From contig NZ_CP149510.1 of assembly GCF_040126305.1 (NCBI RefSeq), positions 1,251,001 to 1,315,000 of the forward strand: DNA of 64,000 nt. The letters run 5' to 3'. Under the pieces are notes generated by a model that saw only the letters and a list, made by a program, of their open reading frames with translations, did no database searches and was not told where the DNA came from. The position numbers and the translations under genes are program-made. Of the stretch, positions 44,105 to 51,598 are shown one piece after another (position 1 is the stretch's first letter; each line of letters begins with the position of its first letter). Origin of the DNA: Pararhizobium sp. A13 (GTDB lineage: Bacteria; Pseudomonadota; Alphaproteobacteria; Rhizobiales; Rhizobiaceae).

Positions 44105-45261
44105 CAACCGTTCTCATTTCGTCATCTGAAACGCGCGCTCCAAGGTTCAGCTGTGCCGCGACAATGCGCGGGAGCTGGTACGAGATCGATCTAGACGCAA
44201 TTCGGCACAACTATCGACAGCTTCGGGGCCATCTCCCTCCGAAGGTGAAAGTATATGCTTGCTTGAAACGGAATGGATATGGCTGCGGTGCTGGTGCGGT
44301 CGCTGACGTTTTGACCAGAGAAGGCGTCGACGGTTTCGCGGTTGCTTCGTTGCTCGATGCCGTCGCAATCCGGGATGTGGGCGTAAGGCTTCCAATTCTC
44401 CTCTATCCCGGCGCGCTGCCCGCAGCAGCGCCTACGGTAGAGGCGCTCGATCTCACCGTCAGTGTGTCAAGCGCTGACGAGTTGGACCTTTGGCGTGCCG
44501 CTATGAAGAAGACGCGTGTGTTCATCAAGGTCGATCTCGGCTTCTTTCGCGCGGGCGCCACGCCGCTGGAGGCAGGTAGGCTTCTTTTGGTAGCGAATAC
44601 GCACGCTGATGTGCAGGTGGAGGGTATCTACGCCCACATGAGCGAGCTGCCGACGTCAATGCCATCTGATGCGTCAGACCAACTCGCTCGCATGCATGCA
44701 GTTTTACAGCATGCGCAATCGCTCGGTGTTAGAGCGGCGATTGCCATGATGTCGAGCACCGAAGGGGTGCTGAACCACCCAGAGATGGACCTCGATGCGG
44801 TAGATCCGGGGGCTCTATTCGTTGGTCTTCCAGAGTCCGATAAGCTGGCTCGTCCGGTAAAGCTGCGGCATGCCCTGAAAGCAATCTCAACCAGCTTGGT
44901 CGCGGTAAAGCGTCTTGACGCGTCACTCGGCCCCGTCCCCGACATTCCCGGCTTCAAAGCCGGCATGATCCTCGGAGTGCTTGGCATGGGGTGGGGGGAT
45001 GGCTTTCCGCGGCACGTTCCAACCGGCGCCGAAGCCATCGTTGGAGGAAAGCGAGTCCGGCTGCTGCCTCCGGCCCATTTGGAGCACCTACGCATTGATC
45101 TCACTGCAGTGCCAGAGGCTCGCTTTGGCGACCAAGTCGTACTGCTGGGCCGCCAAGGCGACCAGATCATCACCCACGAGGAAATTGCATGCCTTTGGGG
45201 CACCGACATGGTCGGCCTTTATGGCCAGCTACGGGATCATATCCCGAGAATTTACACATGA
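44101..45261 (+). CDS. Alanine-racemase-like PLP enzyme lacking the catalytic tyrosine
   Basis: A 386-residue fold-type III enzyme. The PLP lysine is Lys56 in VYACLKRNGYGCG, the N-terminal barrel continues with FIKVDLGFFRAG and EGIYAHMSELP, and a C-terminal beta domain follows. In alanine racemases the second base is a Tyr in a VGYADG-type motif; here the matching site reads GMGWGDGFPR with Trp298. The enzyme may therefore racemise a different amino acid, act in one direction, or do another PLP reaction. The start is GTG 44101 (overlap with the permease); ATG 44164 begins where the family usually does. It is co-transcribed with an amino-acid importer. Confidence 0.8.
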   Translation: MTTVLISSSETRAPRFSCAATMRGSWYEIDLDAIRHNYRQLRGHLPPKVKVYACLKRNGYGCGAGAVADVLTREGVDGFAVASLLDAVAIRDVGVRLPILLYPGALPAAAPTVEALDLTVSVSSADELDLWRAAMKKTRVFIKVDLGFFRAGATPLEAGRLLLVANTHADVQVEGIYAHMSELPTSMPSDASDQLARMHAVLQHAQSLGVRAAIAMMSSTEGVLNHPEMDLDAVDPGALFVGLPESDKLARPVKLRHALKAISTSLVAVKRLDASLGPVPDIPGFKAGMILGVLGMGWGDGFPRHVPTGAEAIVGGKRVRLLPPAHLEHLRIDLTAVPEARFGDQVVLLGRQGDQIITHEEIACLWGTDMVGLYGQLRDHIPRIYT

Positions 45262-45292
45262 AACAAAATATAAACTCAAGAGAGGAACTCTG

Positions 45293-46132
45293 ATGAACAC
45301 GTTCAAAATGGCACTGCATGTCATGCTCGCCGTTATAATTGTCAGCCAGGCCCATGCGGAAGACAGCAAGACGGTCAAGATCGCGACGGAAGGGGCATTT
45401 CCGCCCTGGAGCGCGGTCGATACATATGGAAAACCAGTCGGATTTGACATTGATGTCGGCACCGCGCTCTGCGAGCGCGCGAAACTCAAATGCGAGTTTA
45501 TTACACAGGCATGGGACGGGATTATCCCGGCCCTGAACGTGGGCAAATACGATGCGATCATGGCTGGCATGTCGATCACAGAGAAAAGAAAGCAGGTCAT
45601 CGCCTTCTCAGAACCCTATGCGCTGACATCCAATTATTTCGTCGTTAGCAAACCGCTTGATCTGCCCGCTATGGATAACAGTGTGAAGATCAATCTCTCT
45701 ACCGATACGCAGGGCGGGAGGAGCGCTTTGCAGGCCCTGAAGAAAAATCTGGAGGGGAAGGTGATTGGTGTGCAGGGATCGACAAACGCTGAAGCGTTCG
45801 TTCGGGAGTACTTCGGCGGTTCAGTCGAAATCCGCACCTATGATAAGCAGGACAATCTCAATCTTGATCTGGTTTCGGGCCGTATCGATGGCGGGTTGGC
45901 AGACTATTCCGTTTGGAAAGTGTTTCTGGAGTCGAAGGACGGTGCCGCCGCGGTGCTCTACGGCCCGCGCATTTCGGGCGGTGTATTTGGTCCCGGTGTA
46001 GGTATCGGTTTACAAAAACGGGACAAGGAACTCGCTGGTAGGTTCAATGATGCAATTAAGGCGATATCTAAAGATGGCACGTTAAAAGAAATAAGCCTCA
46101 AGTGGTTTGGGGCGGACCTGGTTTCGCAATAA
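45293..46132 (+). CDS. Polar amino-acid ABC transporter, periplasmic binding protein
   Basis: A 279-residue family 3 solute-binding protein with a signal peptide ending at about SQAHA|EDSK. It shows VKIATEGAFPPWSAVDTYGK, GFDIDVGTALCERAKLKCEF, WDGIIPALNVGKYDAIMAGM and SITEKRKQVIAFSEPY, as in lysine/arginine/ornithine- and opine-binding proteins. AGAGGAA lies about 6 bases before ATG 45293. It closes the importer operon behind the racemase gene. Confidence 0.93.
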   Translation: MNTFKMALHVMLAVIIVSQAHAEDSKTVKIATEGAFPPWSAVDTYGKPVGFDIDVGTALCERAKLKCEFITQAWDGIIPALNVGKYDAIMAGMSITEKRKQVIAFSEPYALTSNYFVVSKPLDLPAMDNSVKINLSTDTQGGRSALQALKKNLEGKVIGVQGSTNAEAFVREYFGGSVEIRTYDKQDNLNLDLVSGRIDGGLADYSVWKVFLESKDGAAAVLYGPRISGGVFGPGVGIGLQKRDKELAGRFNDAIKAISKDGTLKEISLKWFGADLVSQ

Positions 46133-46139
46133 TGCAGAG

Positions 46140-46345
46140 TGTGAAGGCCTGAAACCTTTCTTGAGCCACCCATCTGGGTATTCCGAACGAGGCCGGATGC
46201 ACGAACTGTCATTCAGCCAGAGCCGACCGCGCTTGGGTTGCTTTTGTGGAACTTTCAGCCCTCACGCCGCCATATCCGCTCGACCCGTTTGACGTGACGA
46301 TCCAGCCTGCCTGGCGCAGCGTCGCCGTGATACGGCGATAGCATA
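46140..46345 (-). pseudogene. IS3-family transposase (orfB) fragment
   Basis: On the minus strand, CYRRITATLRQAGW, then VERIWRREG, then LKVPQKQPKRGRLWLNDSSC match the DNA-binding end of an IS3/IS407-type orfB. One base missing at about 46258 (GGC-TGA instead of GGC-CTG) shifts the frame and makes a stop. The DDE catalytic core is absent. Confidence 0.75.
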
Positions 46346-46905
46346 TCGGCCATACTGGAGAGCGAGTGCCGTATGCCAGGCAGAGCCCGATCGGCAAGCA
46401 AAGTGAACTCGCGCAGGTGTCCGGTCGCCAACATGCTACGAAATGCGTCCATGCGCCTCATGAGGCGAAAGCGAACGATGTATATCCAAGGACATGACCC
46501 AGATTGGCGTTTGCGACCAAGTGATCAAAGTATGTGTAGGCGTCATCTTGCCCATGACCGAAATCCGCAGGCGTTGGCAAGGGAACCAATTCGCAGCTCC
46601 ACAGGCGTGCCGGCGTCTCGCTCACGTCCATGGCGTGCTGCCGGGCGCACTGCGGAGAAGTATTGCTCAACATAGGTCACCGCCTCGGCCTGCCTGATTC
46701 GTGCCTGTGAGGGGTCTGCGGTGCCGAGCGAGAAGCGGATACTTTGGGTGCTGGCCGTAACGCGAAATGCAACCGTTCCCTTGCCGAGCGGGATGACCAG
46801 CGTGCGGCCCACCATCCGGTCCTTTATGTCGGACGGGATACGTTTCACAAAGCGGGGAATGAAAGAGCCTTTAGACACCACGGGGCGAACCAATTGAAAG
46901 CGCAC
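46346..46905 (-). pseudogene. Tyrosine integrase with DUF6538 N-terminus, decayed
   Basis: From GTG 46905 the product reads RFQLVRPVVSKGSFIPRFVK, RIPSDIKDRMVGR and IRFSLGTADPSQARIRQAEA, the DUF6538 domain that opens many tRNA-targeting phage-type integrases. After about 75 residues the frame degenerates; another frame shows MDAFRSMLATGHLREFTLLA, which fits the next helix region. The catalytic Arg-His-Arg-Tyr domain is absent, replaced by the IS3 fragment. The gene begins 86 bp from the 3' end of tRNA-Leu, the position expected for an element integrated there. Confidence 0.7.
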
Positions 46906-46990
46906 GTTACACACCCTTGTTACAAGGTATCTAATGCGCAATCTCTTGGAAAGGCTTAACATATTGATCTGGCTAAGATCAAAAATGGAA

Positions 46991-47077
46991 TGGTGCCCAG
47001 AAGAGGACTCGAACCTCCACACCCTTGCGAGTACCAGCACCTGAAGCTGGCGCGTCTACCAATTCCGCCATCTGGGC
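46991..47077 (-). tRNA. tRNA-Leu (anticodon CAG)
   Basis: The minus strand gives an 87-base tRNA including an encoded CCA. It has the 7-bp acceptor stem GCCCAGA/TCTGGGC, a D arm starting TGGCGGAATTGGTAGACG, the anticodon stem CCAGC/GCTGG around TTCAGGT with anticodon CAG at 47043-47041, a long variable arm typical of leucine tRNA, and the T arm GGTTCGAGTCC. Its 3' end faces the integrase remnant, marking the probable attachment site. Confidence 0.96.
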
Positions 47078-47220
47078 GACGGACCGGCATGTAAGGGGCT
47101 CACGCTTTGGTGTCAACAGGGTTTTTGAAGTTTTCTTGAAAACCCTGCGGGAAAGTCAAACAAAGGCTTGGATTACAAGGACTTTCGACTGAAGTGAATT
47201 CCCATGCCGGATAACCTGCA

Positions 47221-48648
47221 TCACTTCTGTTGCCGGGCGAAAGCGCGGATGCGGTCGAGGCCCTGTTCGAGCAGCGCCTGCGCCTGCTCGGCGGTTTCCG
47301 CCTCGACATAGCAGCGCATCTCCGGCGCATTGCCGGACGGACGGAAGTGGATGACGCGGCCGTCCGTGAGCGTGACCCGCAGTCCATCGATGTCGCTGAT
47401 GCTGTCCGGCGTGCCGATCGGCTCAAGGAATTGCACGAGATTGTCTTTGCCGGCGCGCAGAAAGGCCATCAGCGCGGCACTTGTCTCAAGCGGAAAATTC
47501 TCGATCCGGTCGCTCAATGCCACCGGCAGGGCGTAATCCGCGGCGAGCGCCGAGAGCGGCTTGCCTGCGCGCGCGGCCCGGGAGAGCACGGCCAGCACCG
47601 GCAGGAAGCTGTCGCGCGTCGGCAGCGCCTTGAGCAGGGTGCCGTTGAGCGTGAAATCCGTGGCAGTCAGCGTGCCGCCATTGGCCTCGAAACCGGCGAC
47701 GCCCGTCTGTGCTTGGCGTACGGCCTCCAGCATGCCGGCGATGACGAAGGGCGAGCCGACGCGGGTGCGCAGGATGGAAATACCCGGCTGGCGCTCAAGG
47801 CCAGAATTGGAGGTGATGGGCGTGACGGCAACCGTCGCGCCGACGAACTGCGCGGCGATCAATCCCAGCAGGTCGCCGCGCAGCGGCAGGCCTGTTTCAT
47901 CGCTGACGAGCGGGCGGTCGCCGTCGCCGTCGGCGGAAACGATGGCATCCAGTCCATGCTCGGCAGCCCAGGCCTTGAGCAGGTCGATCGTTGCGGAAGA
48001 GACGGCTTCGGTATCAACCGGGATGAAGGTCTCGGAGCGGCCGAGTGGCACGACCTCGGCGCCATAATGGGAGAGGACATCGACAAAGAGGTCGCGGGCG
48101 ACCGTGCTGTGCTGGTAGACGCCGACCTTCAGGCCGGAGAGCGCTCCGGCGGGCAGGATTGCAGTATTGCGGGCAAGGAAGAGGGCTTTTGCCTCCTCCG
48201 AATGGTCCTCCGCCCCGCCTGGCGTGGCATCGACCGGGGACGCCTGTAGTTTGGCGGCCTCGGCGCTGATTGCCTCTTCGTCGCTCTTGGCGATCTCGCC
48301 GTCGGGCCGATAGAACTTGATGCCGTTGCGGTCGGCGGGGATATGCGAGCCGGTGATCATCAGCCCGGCCGCGCCCTTTTCAAGGCCGTAAAGCGCCAGC
48401 GCCGGCGTCGGCACCGTGCCGCAATCAAGCACCGTCAGGCCGGCACGCGAGAGCGCACCGGCGCAGATGGCGGAGATAGACGGGCTCGAGTCGCGAAAAT
48501 CCCGGCCGAGAAGGATCGGATCGCCGGGTCTCGCCTGGCCGGACGAGAGGAGGTAGCGTGCAAACGCGGTTGCGTAGATGGCCGCGGGAGGGCCGTTCAG
48601 ATCGATGGAGAGGCCGCGCAGGCCGCTGGTTCCGAATTTCAAGCTCAA
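47221..48648 (-). CDS. Phosphomannomutase / phosphoglucomutase family enzyme
   Basis: A 475-residue alpha-D-phosphohexomutase. The catalytic phosphoserine loop is MITGSHIPADRNGIKFY, the metal loop VSADGDGDRPLV, the sugar-binding loop GFEANGGTL, and the phosphate loop HFRPSGNAPEMRCY. It interconverts hexose 6- and 1-phosphates for sugar-nucleotide and polysaccharide synthesis. In the active loop His replaces the more usual Asn after Ser (TGSHIP rather than TASHNP), a variant seen in other members. The length is normal. Confidence 0.9.
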   Translation of the reverse strand: MSLKFGTSGLRGLSIDLNGPPAAIYATAFARYLLSSGQARPGDPILLGRDFRDSSPSISAICAGALSRAGLTVLDCGTVPTPALALYGLEKGAAGLMITGSHIPADRNGIKFYRPDGEIAKSDEEAISAEAAKLQASPVDATPGGAEDHSEEAKALFLARNTAILPAGALSGLKVGVYQHSTVARDLFVDVLSHYGAEVVPLGRSETFIPVDTEAVSSATIDLLKAWAAEHGLDAIVSADGDGDRPLVSDETGLPLRGDLLGLIAAQFVGATVAVTPITSNSGLERQPGISILRTRVGSPFVIAGMLEAVRQAQTGVAGFEANGGTLTATDFTLNGTLLKALPTRDSFLPVLAVLSRAARAGKPLSALAADYALPVALSDRIENFPLETSAALMAFLRAGKDNLVQFLEPIGTPDSISDIDGLRVTLTDGRVIHFRPSGNAPEMRCYVEAETAEQAQALLEQGLDRIRAFARQQK

Positions 48649-48864
48649 TCTATTCTCCGTCGGGTTGACAGGATTTTGATAACGGGGCGAGTGACTTACA
48701 GGAAATATTGGGGCATTCTACCACTTGGAAGGGGTTGGACGCCAAAAGATGCTGAATTTGCAGTCGGACAATGGGCGAAACACGAATAAAATAAGAACAA
48801 TGCCCGTTATATGAAACAGGGACACCAACCGAAGCAAACCCTTTTGGGAGAAATGAGGAGACAA

Positions 48865-49287
48865 ATGGCGGGATTTCGGAATTTCGTTATTGGCTGCGCG
48901 GTGAGCGTCGCGTCCATCATGACACCTGTGGCTTCTGCGCAAGCGATTCCGCTTGCCGTTCCGGATGTAAAGATCAATCAACCGACGGAAGTGCAATACT
49001 ACCGTCGTGACTATGGCGGCTCGTATCGTGACTACCGGCCTTATTATGGCGACCGCCGCTATTATCGGCCCTATTACGGCTACCGGCCGTACCGGCCTTA
49101 CTACCGGCGTCCCAATGTCGACATCTATGTCACCCCGCGGCCGTATTACCGCGATCGCTACGTCCGTCGTGGTTATAGCGGCCATGTGAACTGGTGCCTG
49201 CAGCGGTATCGCTCCTACAATCCGGCAACCGACCGGTTCCTGAGCTATGGCGGCGTCTACAGGATCTGCTATTCGCCCTATCGCTGA
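48865..49287 (+). CDS. BA14K-family secreted protein
   Basis: A 140-residue exported protein with a signal peptide ending at about ASAQA|IPLAVP. A Tyr/Arg/Pro-rich repeat region (YRDYRPYYGDRRYYRPYYGY and related units) leads into the BA14K signature HVNWCLQRYRSYNPATDRFL with YRICYSPY at the end. BA14K proteins are cell-envelope or lectin-like proteins of Rhizobiales. ATG 48865 is preferred for GAGGAG just upstream; ATG 48853 is possible. Confidence 0.88.
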   Translation: MAGFRNFVIGCAVSVASIMTPVASAQAIPLAVPDVKINQPTEVQYYRRDYGGSYRDYRPYYGDRRYYRPYYGYRPYRPYYRRPNVDIYVTPRPYYRDRYVRRGYSGHVNWCLQRYRSYNPATDRFLSYGGVYRICYSPYR

Positions 49288-49339
49288 GAGCACTCTCGTC
49301 CGATCGACGGCGGGGTTCTCCCCGCCGTTTTTGTTGTGC

Positions 49340-49955
49340 GCCCAGCCCAAGCGGATCAGGGGCACGCCGCAAGGCGGGCCGCTGTCGCCGCTTCTGGCCA
49401 ACCTGCTGCTGGATGAGGTGGACAAGGAACTTGAACGGGGGGCCTGCGTCTGCCGCTATGCCGACGACTGCAATGTCTATGTGCGGTCGCAGCGGGCGGG
49501 TGAACGGGTGATGGCTCTGCTGCGGCGCCTTTATGGCCGACTTCACCTGACGGGGGGTGGTCAAACGAGGTGTCGCCGACAGGGCAATAAAGGTGTTCAA
49601 GAATCGCATCCGCGAGCTGACGTCGCGCGTGACGGGACGGTCCTTGCAGGCCGTGGTCGAACGGCTGGGCGTCTTCGTGCGCGGATGGAAAGCCGACTTC
49701 AGGCTGGCGCAAACACCTGGGGTCTGGCGAAAGCTGGACAAGGGGATGCGTCACCACCTGAGGGCCATCCAGCTCAAGCAACGGAAGATAAGCAGGACGA
49801 TCTTCCGGGAACTGATGGCGAGGGGAGCAAAAGCCGATGTGGCGCTGCAGGTGGCGGGAAACTCCCGTCGCTGGTGGCGCAACAGCGCCAAGCTCCTCAA
49901 CTCCATCCTCGCGATCAAATGGGCCGACCAGCTCGGAATGCCCAGACTCGCTTGA
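49340..49955 (+). pseudogene. Group II intron reverse transcriptase/maturase remnant
   Basis: The sequence starts inside the reverse transcriptase at AQPKRIRGTPQGGPLSPLLA, with NLLLDEVDKELERG and the catalytic box CRYADDCNVYVRS. After GRLHLTG near 49552 a segment is deleted and the frame changes; the maturase part then reads GVADRAIKVFKNRIRELTSR, LQAVVERLGVFVRGWKADFR and HHLRAIQLKQRKI to GMPRLA. The N-terminus and part of the X domain are missing. It differs from the reverse transcriptase at 17.8-18.8 kb, so two intron families left traces here. Confidence 0.85.
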
Positions 49956-50051
49956 CCTCAATCCCTCGAACCGCCCGGTGCGGACCCGCATGCCGGGTGG
50001 TGTGGCAGGGGTGCGATCACATACGATCGCCCCCTATGCCGATTGCGAGAG

Positions 50052-50516
50052 TCAGCCGGCTACGGCGTCCCAGAGCCAGAGCAGCACGGCGTAGCGCGCC
50101 GCCTTGCCGATCGTCACATAGGCGAGAAAAACGGCAAAGGGCGTTCGCAAGAGCCCGGCCGCCAGCGTCAGCGGGTCGCCGATCACCGGCAGCCATGAGA
50201 ACAGCAGGACCGGCCGGCCGTAGCGGCCGAACAGCGCCTCGGCCTTCCGCCGGTTCGCCGGGCTGACGGGAAACCAGCGGCGATGTTCGAAGCGCAGGAG
50301 CGTACGCCCGAGCGCGAAGTTGACCACGGCGCCGAGCACATTGCCCGCGGTCGCCGCAAGGAAGAGATCGAAGGGCCGGGCGTCCGGCTGTGTGGCCGCA
50401 ACAACCAGCGCCGCCTCGGACACGCCGATCAGCAAGGTCGCGGACAGGAAGGCGGCACTGAAGACGCCGAAAAGAAGGCCTGCCGTCAAAACGTCAGGTC
50501 CGGTCCGTATGACCAA
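50052..50516 (-). CDS. YqaA-family membrane protein (VTT/SNARE-associated fold)
   Basis: A 154-residue membrane protein with four hydrophobic stretches and the YqaA/DedA-like features ATAGNVLGAVVNFALGRTLL, FGRYGRPVLLFSWLPVIGDP and LTLAAGLLRTPFAVFLAYVT. TTG 50516 is the first start in frame and overlaps the end of the SelT/W-like gene, so translation may be coupled. The start is uncertain. The function is not established; DedA-related proteins act in membrane homeostasis and lipid flipping. Confidence 0.8.
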   Translation of the reverse strand: MVIRTGPDVLTAGLLFGVFSAAFLSATLLIGVSEAALVVAATQPDARPFDLFLAATAGNVLGAVVNFALGRTLLRFEHRRWFPVSPANRRKAEALFGRYGRPVLLFSWLPVIGDPLTLAAGLLRTPFAVFLAYVTIGKAARYAVLLWLWDAVAG

Positions 50517-50775
50517 GGTCGCGCTCCGGTTCGATCACGTCGCGCACACGCTGTTTCAACTCCTTCGGTCCCGGAAAGCCGCCGTCGCGCTTGCGCTCCC
50601 AGATCAGCGTCTGATCGACATGGATTTCGAAATTGCCGCCGGTGCCGGGAACGAGCGCCACCTCGCCGAGGCTGTCGCCGAAGGTGGAGAGCAGTTCCTG
50701 CGCCATCCAGGCGGCGCGCAGCAGCCAGTTGCATTGGGTGCAGTAGAGAATGGTGATGCGCGGCTTTTCGCTCAT
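50494..50775 (-). CDS. SelT/SelW/SelH-family thioredoxin-like protein
   Basis: A 93-residue Rdx protein with the redox motif YCTQCNWLLRAAW (CxxC in place of the selenocysteine form CxxU) and FEIHVDQTLIWERKRDGGFP near the C-terminus. The family is thioredoxin-like and binds redox partners. It overlaps the YqaA gene by 23 bp. Confidence 0.85.
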   Translation of the reverse strand: MSEKPRITILYCTQCNWLLRAAWMAQELLSTFGDSLGEVALVPGTGGNFEIHVDQTLIWERKRDGGFPGPKELKQRVRDVIEPERDLGHTDRT

Positions 50776-50963
50776 GTCGGTGTCCGTAACGAGTGCAGAG
50801 GCCGCAACTTAGCCGCCGGCAGCTTAGGCCGCAATCGCGCGAGATCAAGAACACCTCACGAAATTGTCAACTCAATTTATCATGTTTTCAGGCGGCGCCC
50901 CTTGATCGTCGCAATTTCCGCAGCAAGACAGTGTTGCGTTGCGAAAATTCATGAGGAGTCAAC

Positions 50964-51413
50964 ATGACTGACATTTCATCCACCCGGCCGCCAGCCATGC
51001 TGCCCGCCCTGCAGCGGTTCTACCTGCCACTCGATACGACGGCGGAAACGCTGCTGCGCGTTGTTGCGGGCGTCCTTCTCGTCACCCATGGCTACGGCAA
51101 GATCATCAATCCCTTCGGCGCCGTCGGCATGGTCGAAGGCCTCGGCTTCTATCCCGGCGTCTTCTGGTCGCCGCTCCTGTCGGCCACCGAATTCTTCGGC
51201 GGCATCCTGGTCGCGATCGGCCTGTTCACCCGGCCCGCATCCTTCGCGGCGATGATCGTGCTGCTGGTCACGGTCTATTTCCACGGCATCGTGACGGGCG
51301 AGGGTCTCGCCGGCGCTGAAAAATCGATTCTCTGGGCCGCGATCTTCTTCTTCTTCGCGATCCGCGGATCGAATGCCCAATCCGTCGACGCCAGGATCGG
51401 CAAGCAGATCTGA
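50964..51413 (+). CDS. DoxX-family membrane protein
   Basis: A 149-residue protein with four membrane helices and DoxX features: LLRVVAGVLLVTHGYGKIIN, SPLLSATEFFGGILVAIGLF, TRPASFAAMIVLLVTVYFHG. GAGGAG lies 6 bases before ATG. DoxX proteins are membrane components linked to quinone or thiosulfate redox systems and stress tolerance. A strong terminator follows. Confidence 0.9.
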   Translation: MTDISSTRPPAMLPALQRFYLPLDTTAETLLRVVAGVLLVTHGYGKIINPFGAVGMVEGLGFYPGVFWSPLLSATEFFGGILVAIGLFTRPASFAAMIVLLVTVYFHGIVTGEGLAGAEKSILWAAIFFFFAIRGSNAQSVDARIGKQI

Positions 51414-51442
51414 GCTTTTTGTCTGCTTGAAACAGACCGAAG

Positions 51443-51480
51443 AACCCGGAAGGCAGCGTTGCCTCCTTCCGGGTTTTTCT
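51443..51480 (+). terminator. Intrinsic terminator after the doxX-like gene
   Basis: An 11-bp stem AACCCGGAAGG (51443-51453) / CCTTCCGGGTT (51465-51475) is followed by a T-run. It begins 30 bp after the stop codon. Confidence 0.88.
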
Positions 51481-51545
51481 TTGCCAATGTTCGGTACGGC
51501 AAGGGCCCGACGATCAAGTTTCGCCGGCTGACGTCTCTGGAACGC

Positions 51546-51569
51546 AAAATGGCGGCCGTAGCCGCCATT
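51546..51569 (-). terminator. Intrinsic terminator after infB
   Basis: On the minus strand a perfect 9-bp stem AATGGCGGC / GCCGCCATT with a 4-base loop is followed by a short T-run. It begins 30 bp after the infB stop, so the rimP-infB operon probably ends here. Confidence 0.75.
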
Positions 51570-51598
51570 CCACAATCTCGATTAAAACCCTATGTCGC

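Noticed and set aside
3109..47077. A repABC replication unit for a resident plasmid
   Set aside because: No RepA, RepB or RepC protein is encoded; the only ParB-like gene is truncated and is of the transfer-associated nuclease type rather than RepB.
47105..47150. A terminator between the phosphomannomutase gene and tRNA-Leu
   Set aside because: An inverted repeat CAGGGTTTT/AAAACCCTG is present, but the arms are partly AT-rich, no clear T-run follows on the minus strand, and it could equally belong to the tRNA promoter.
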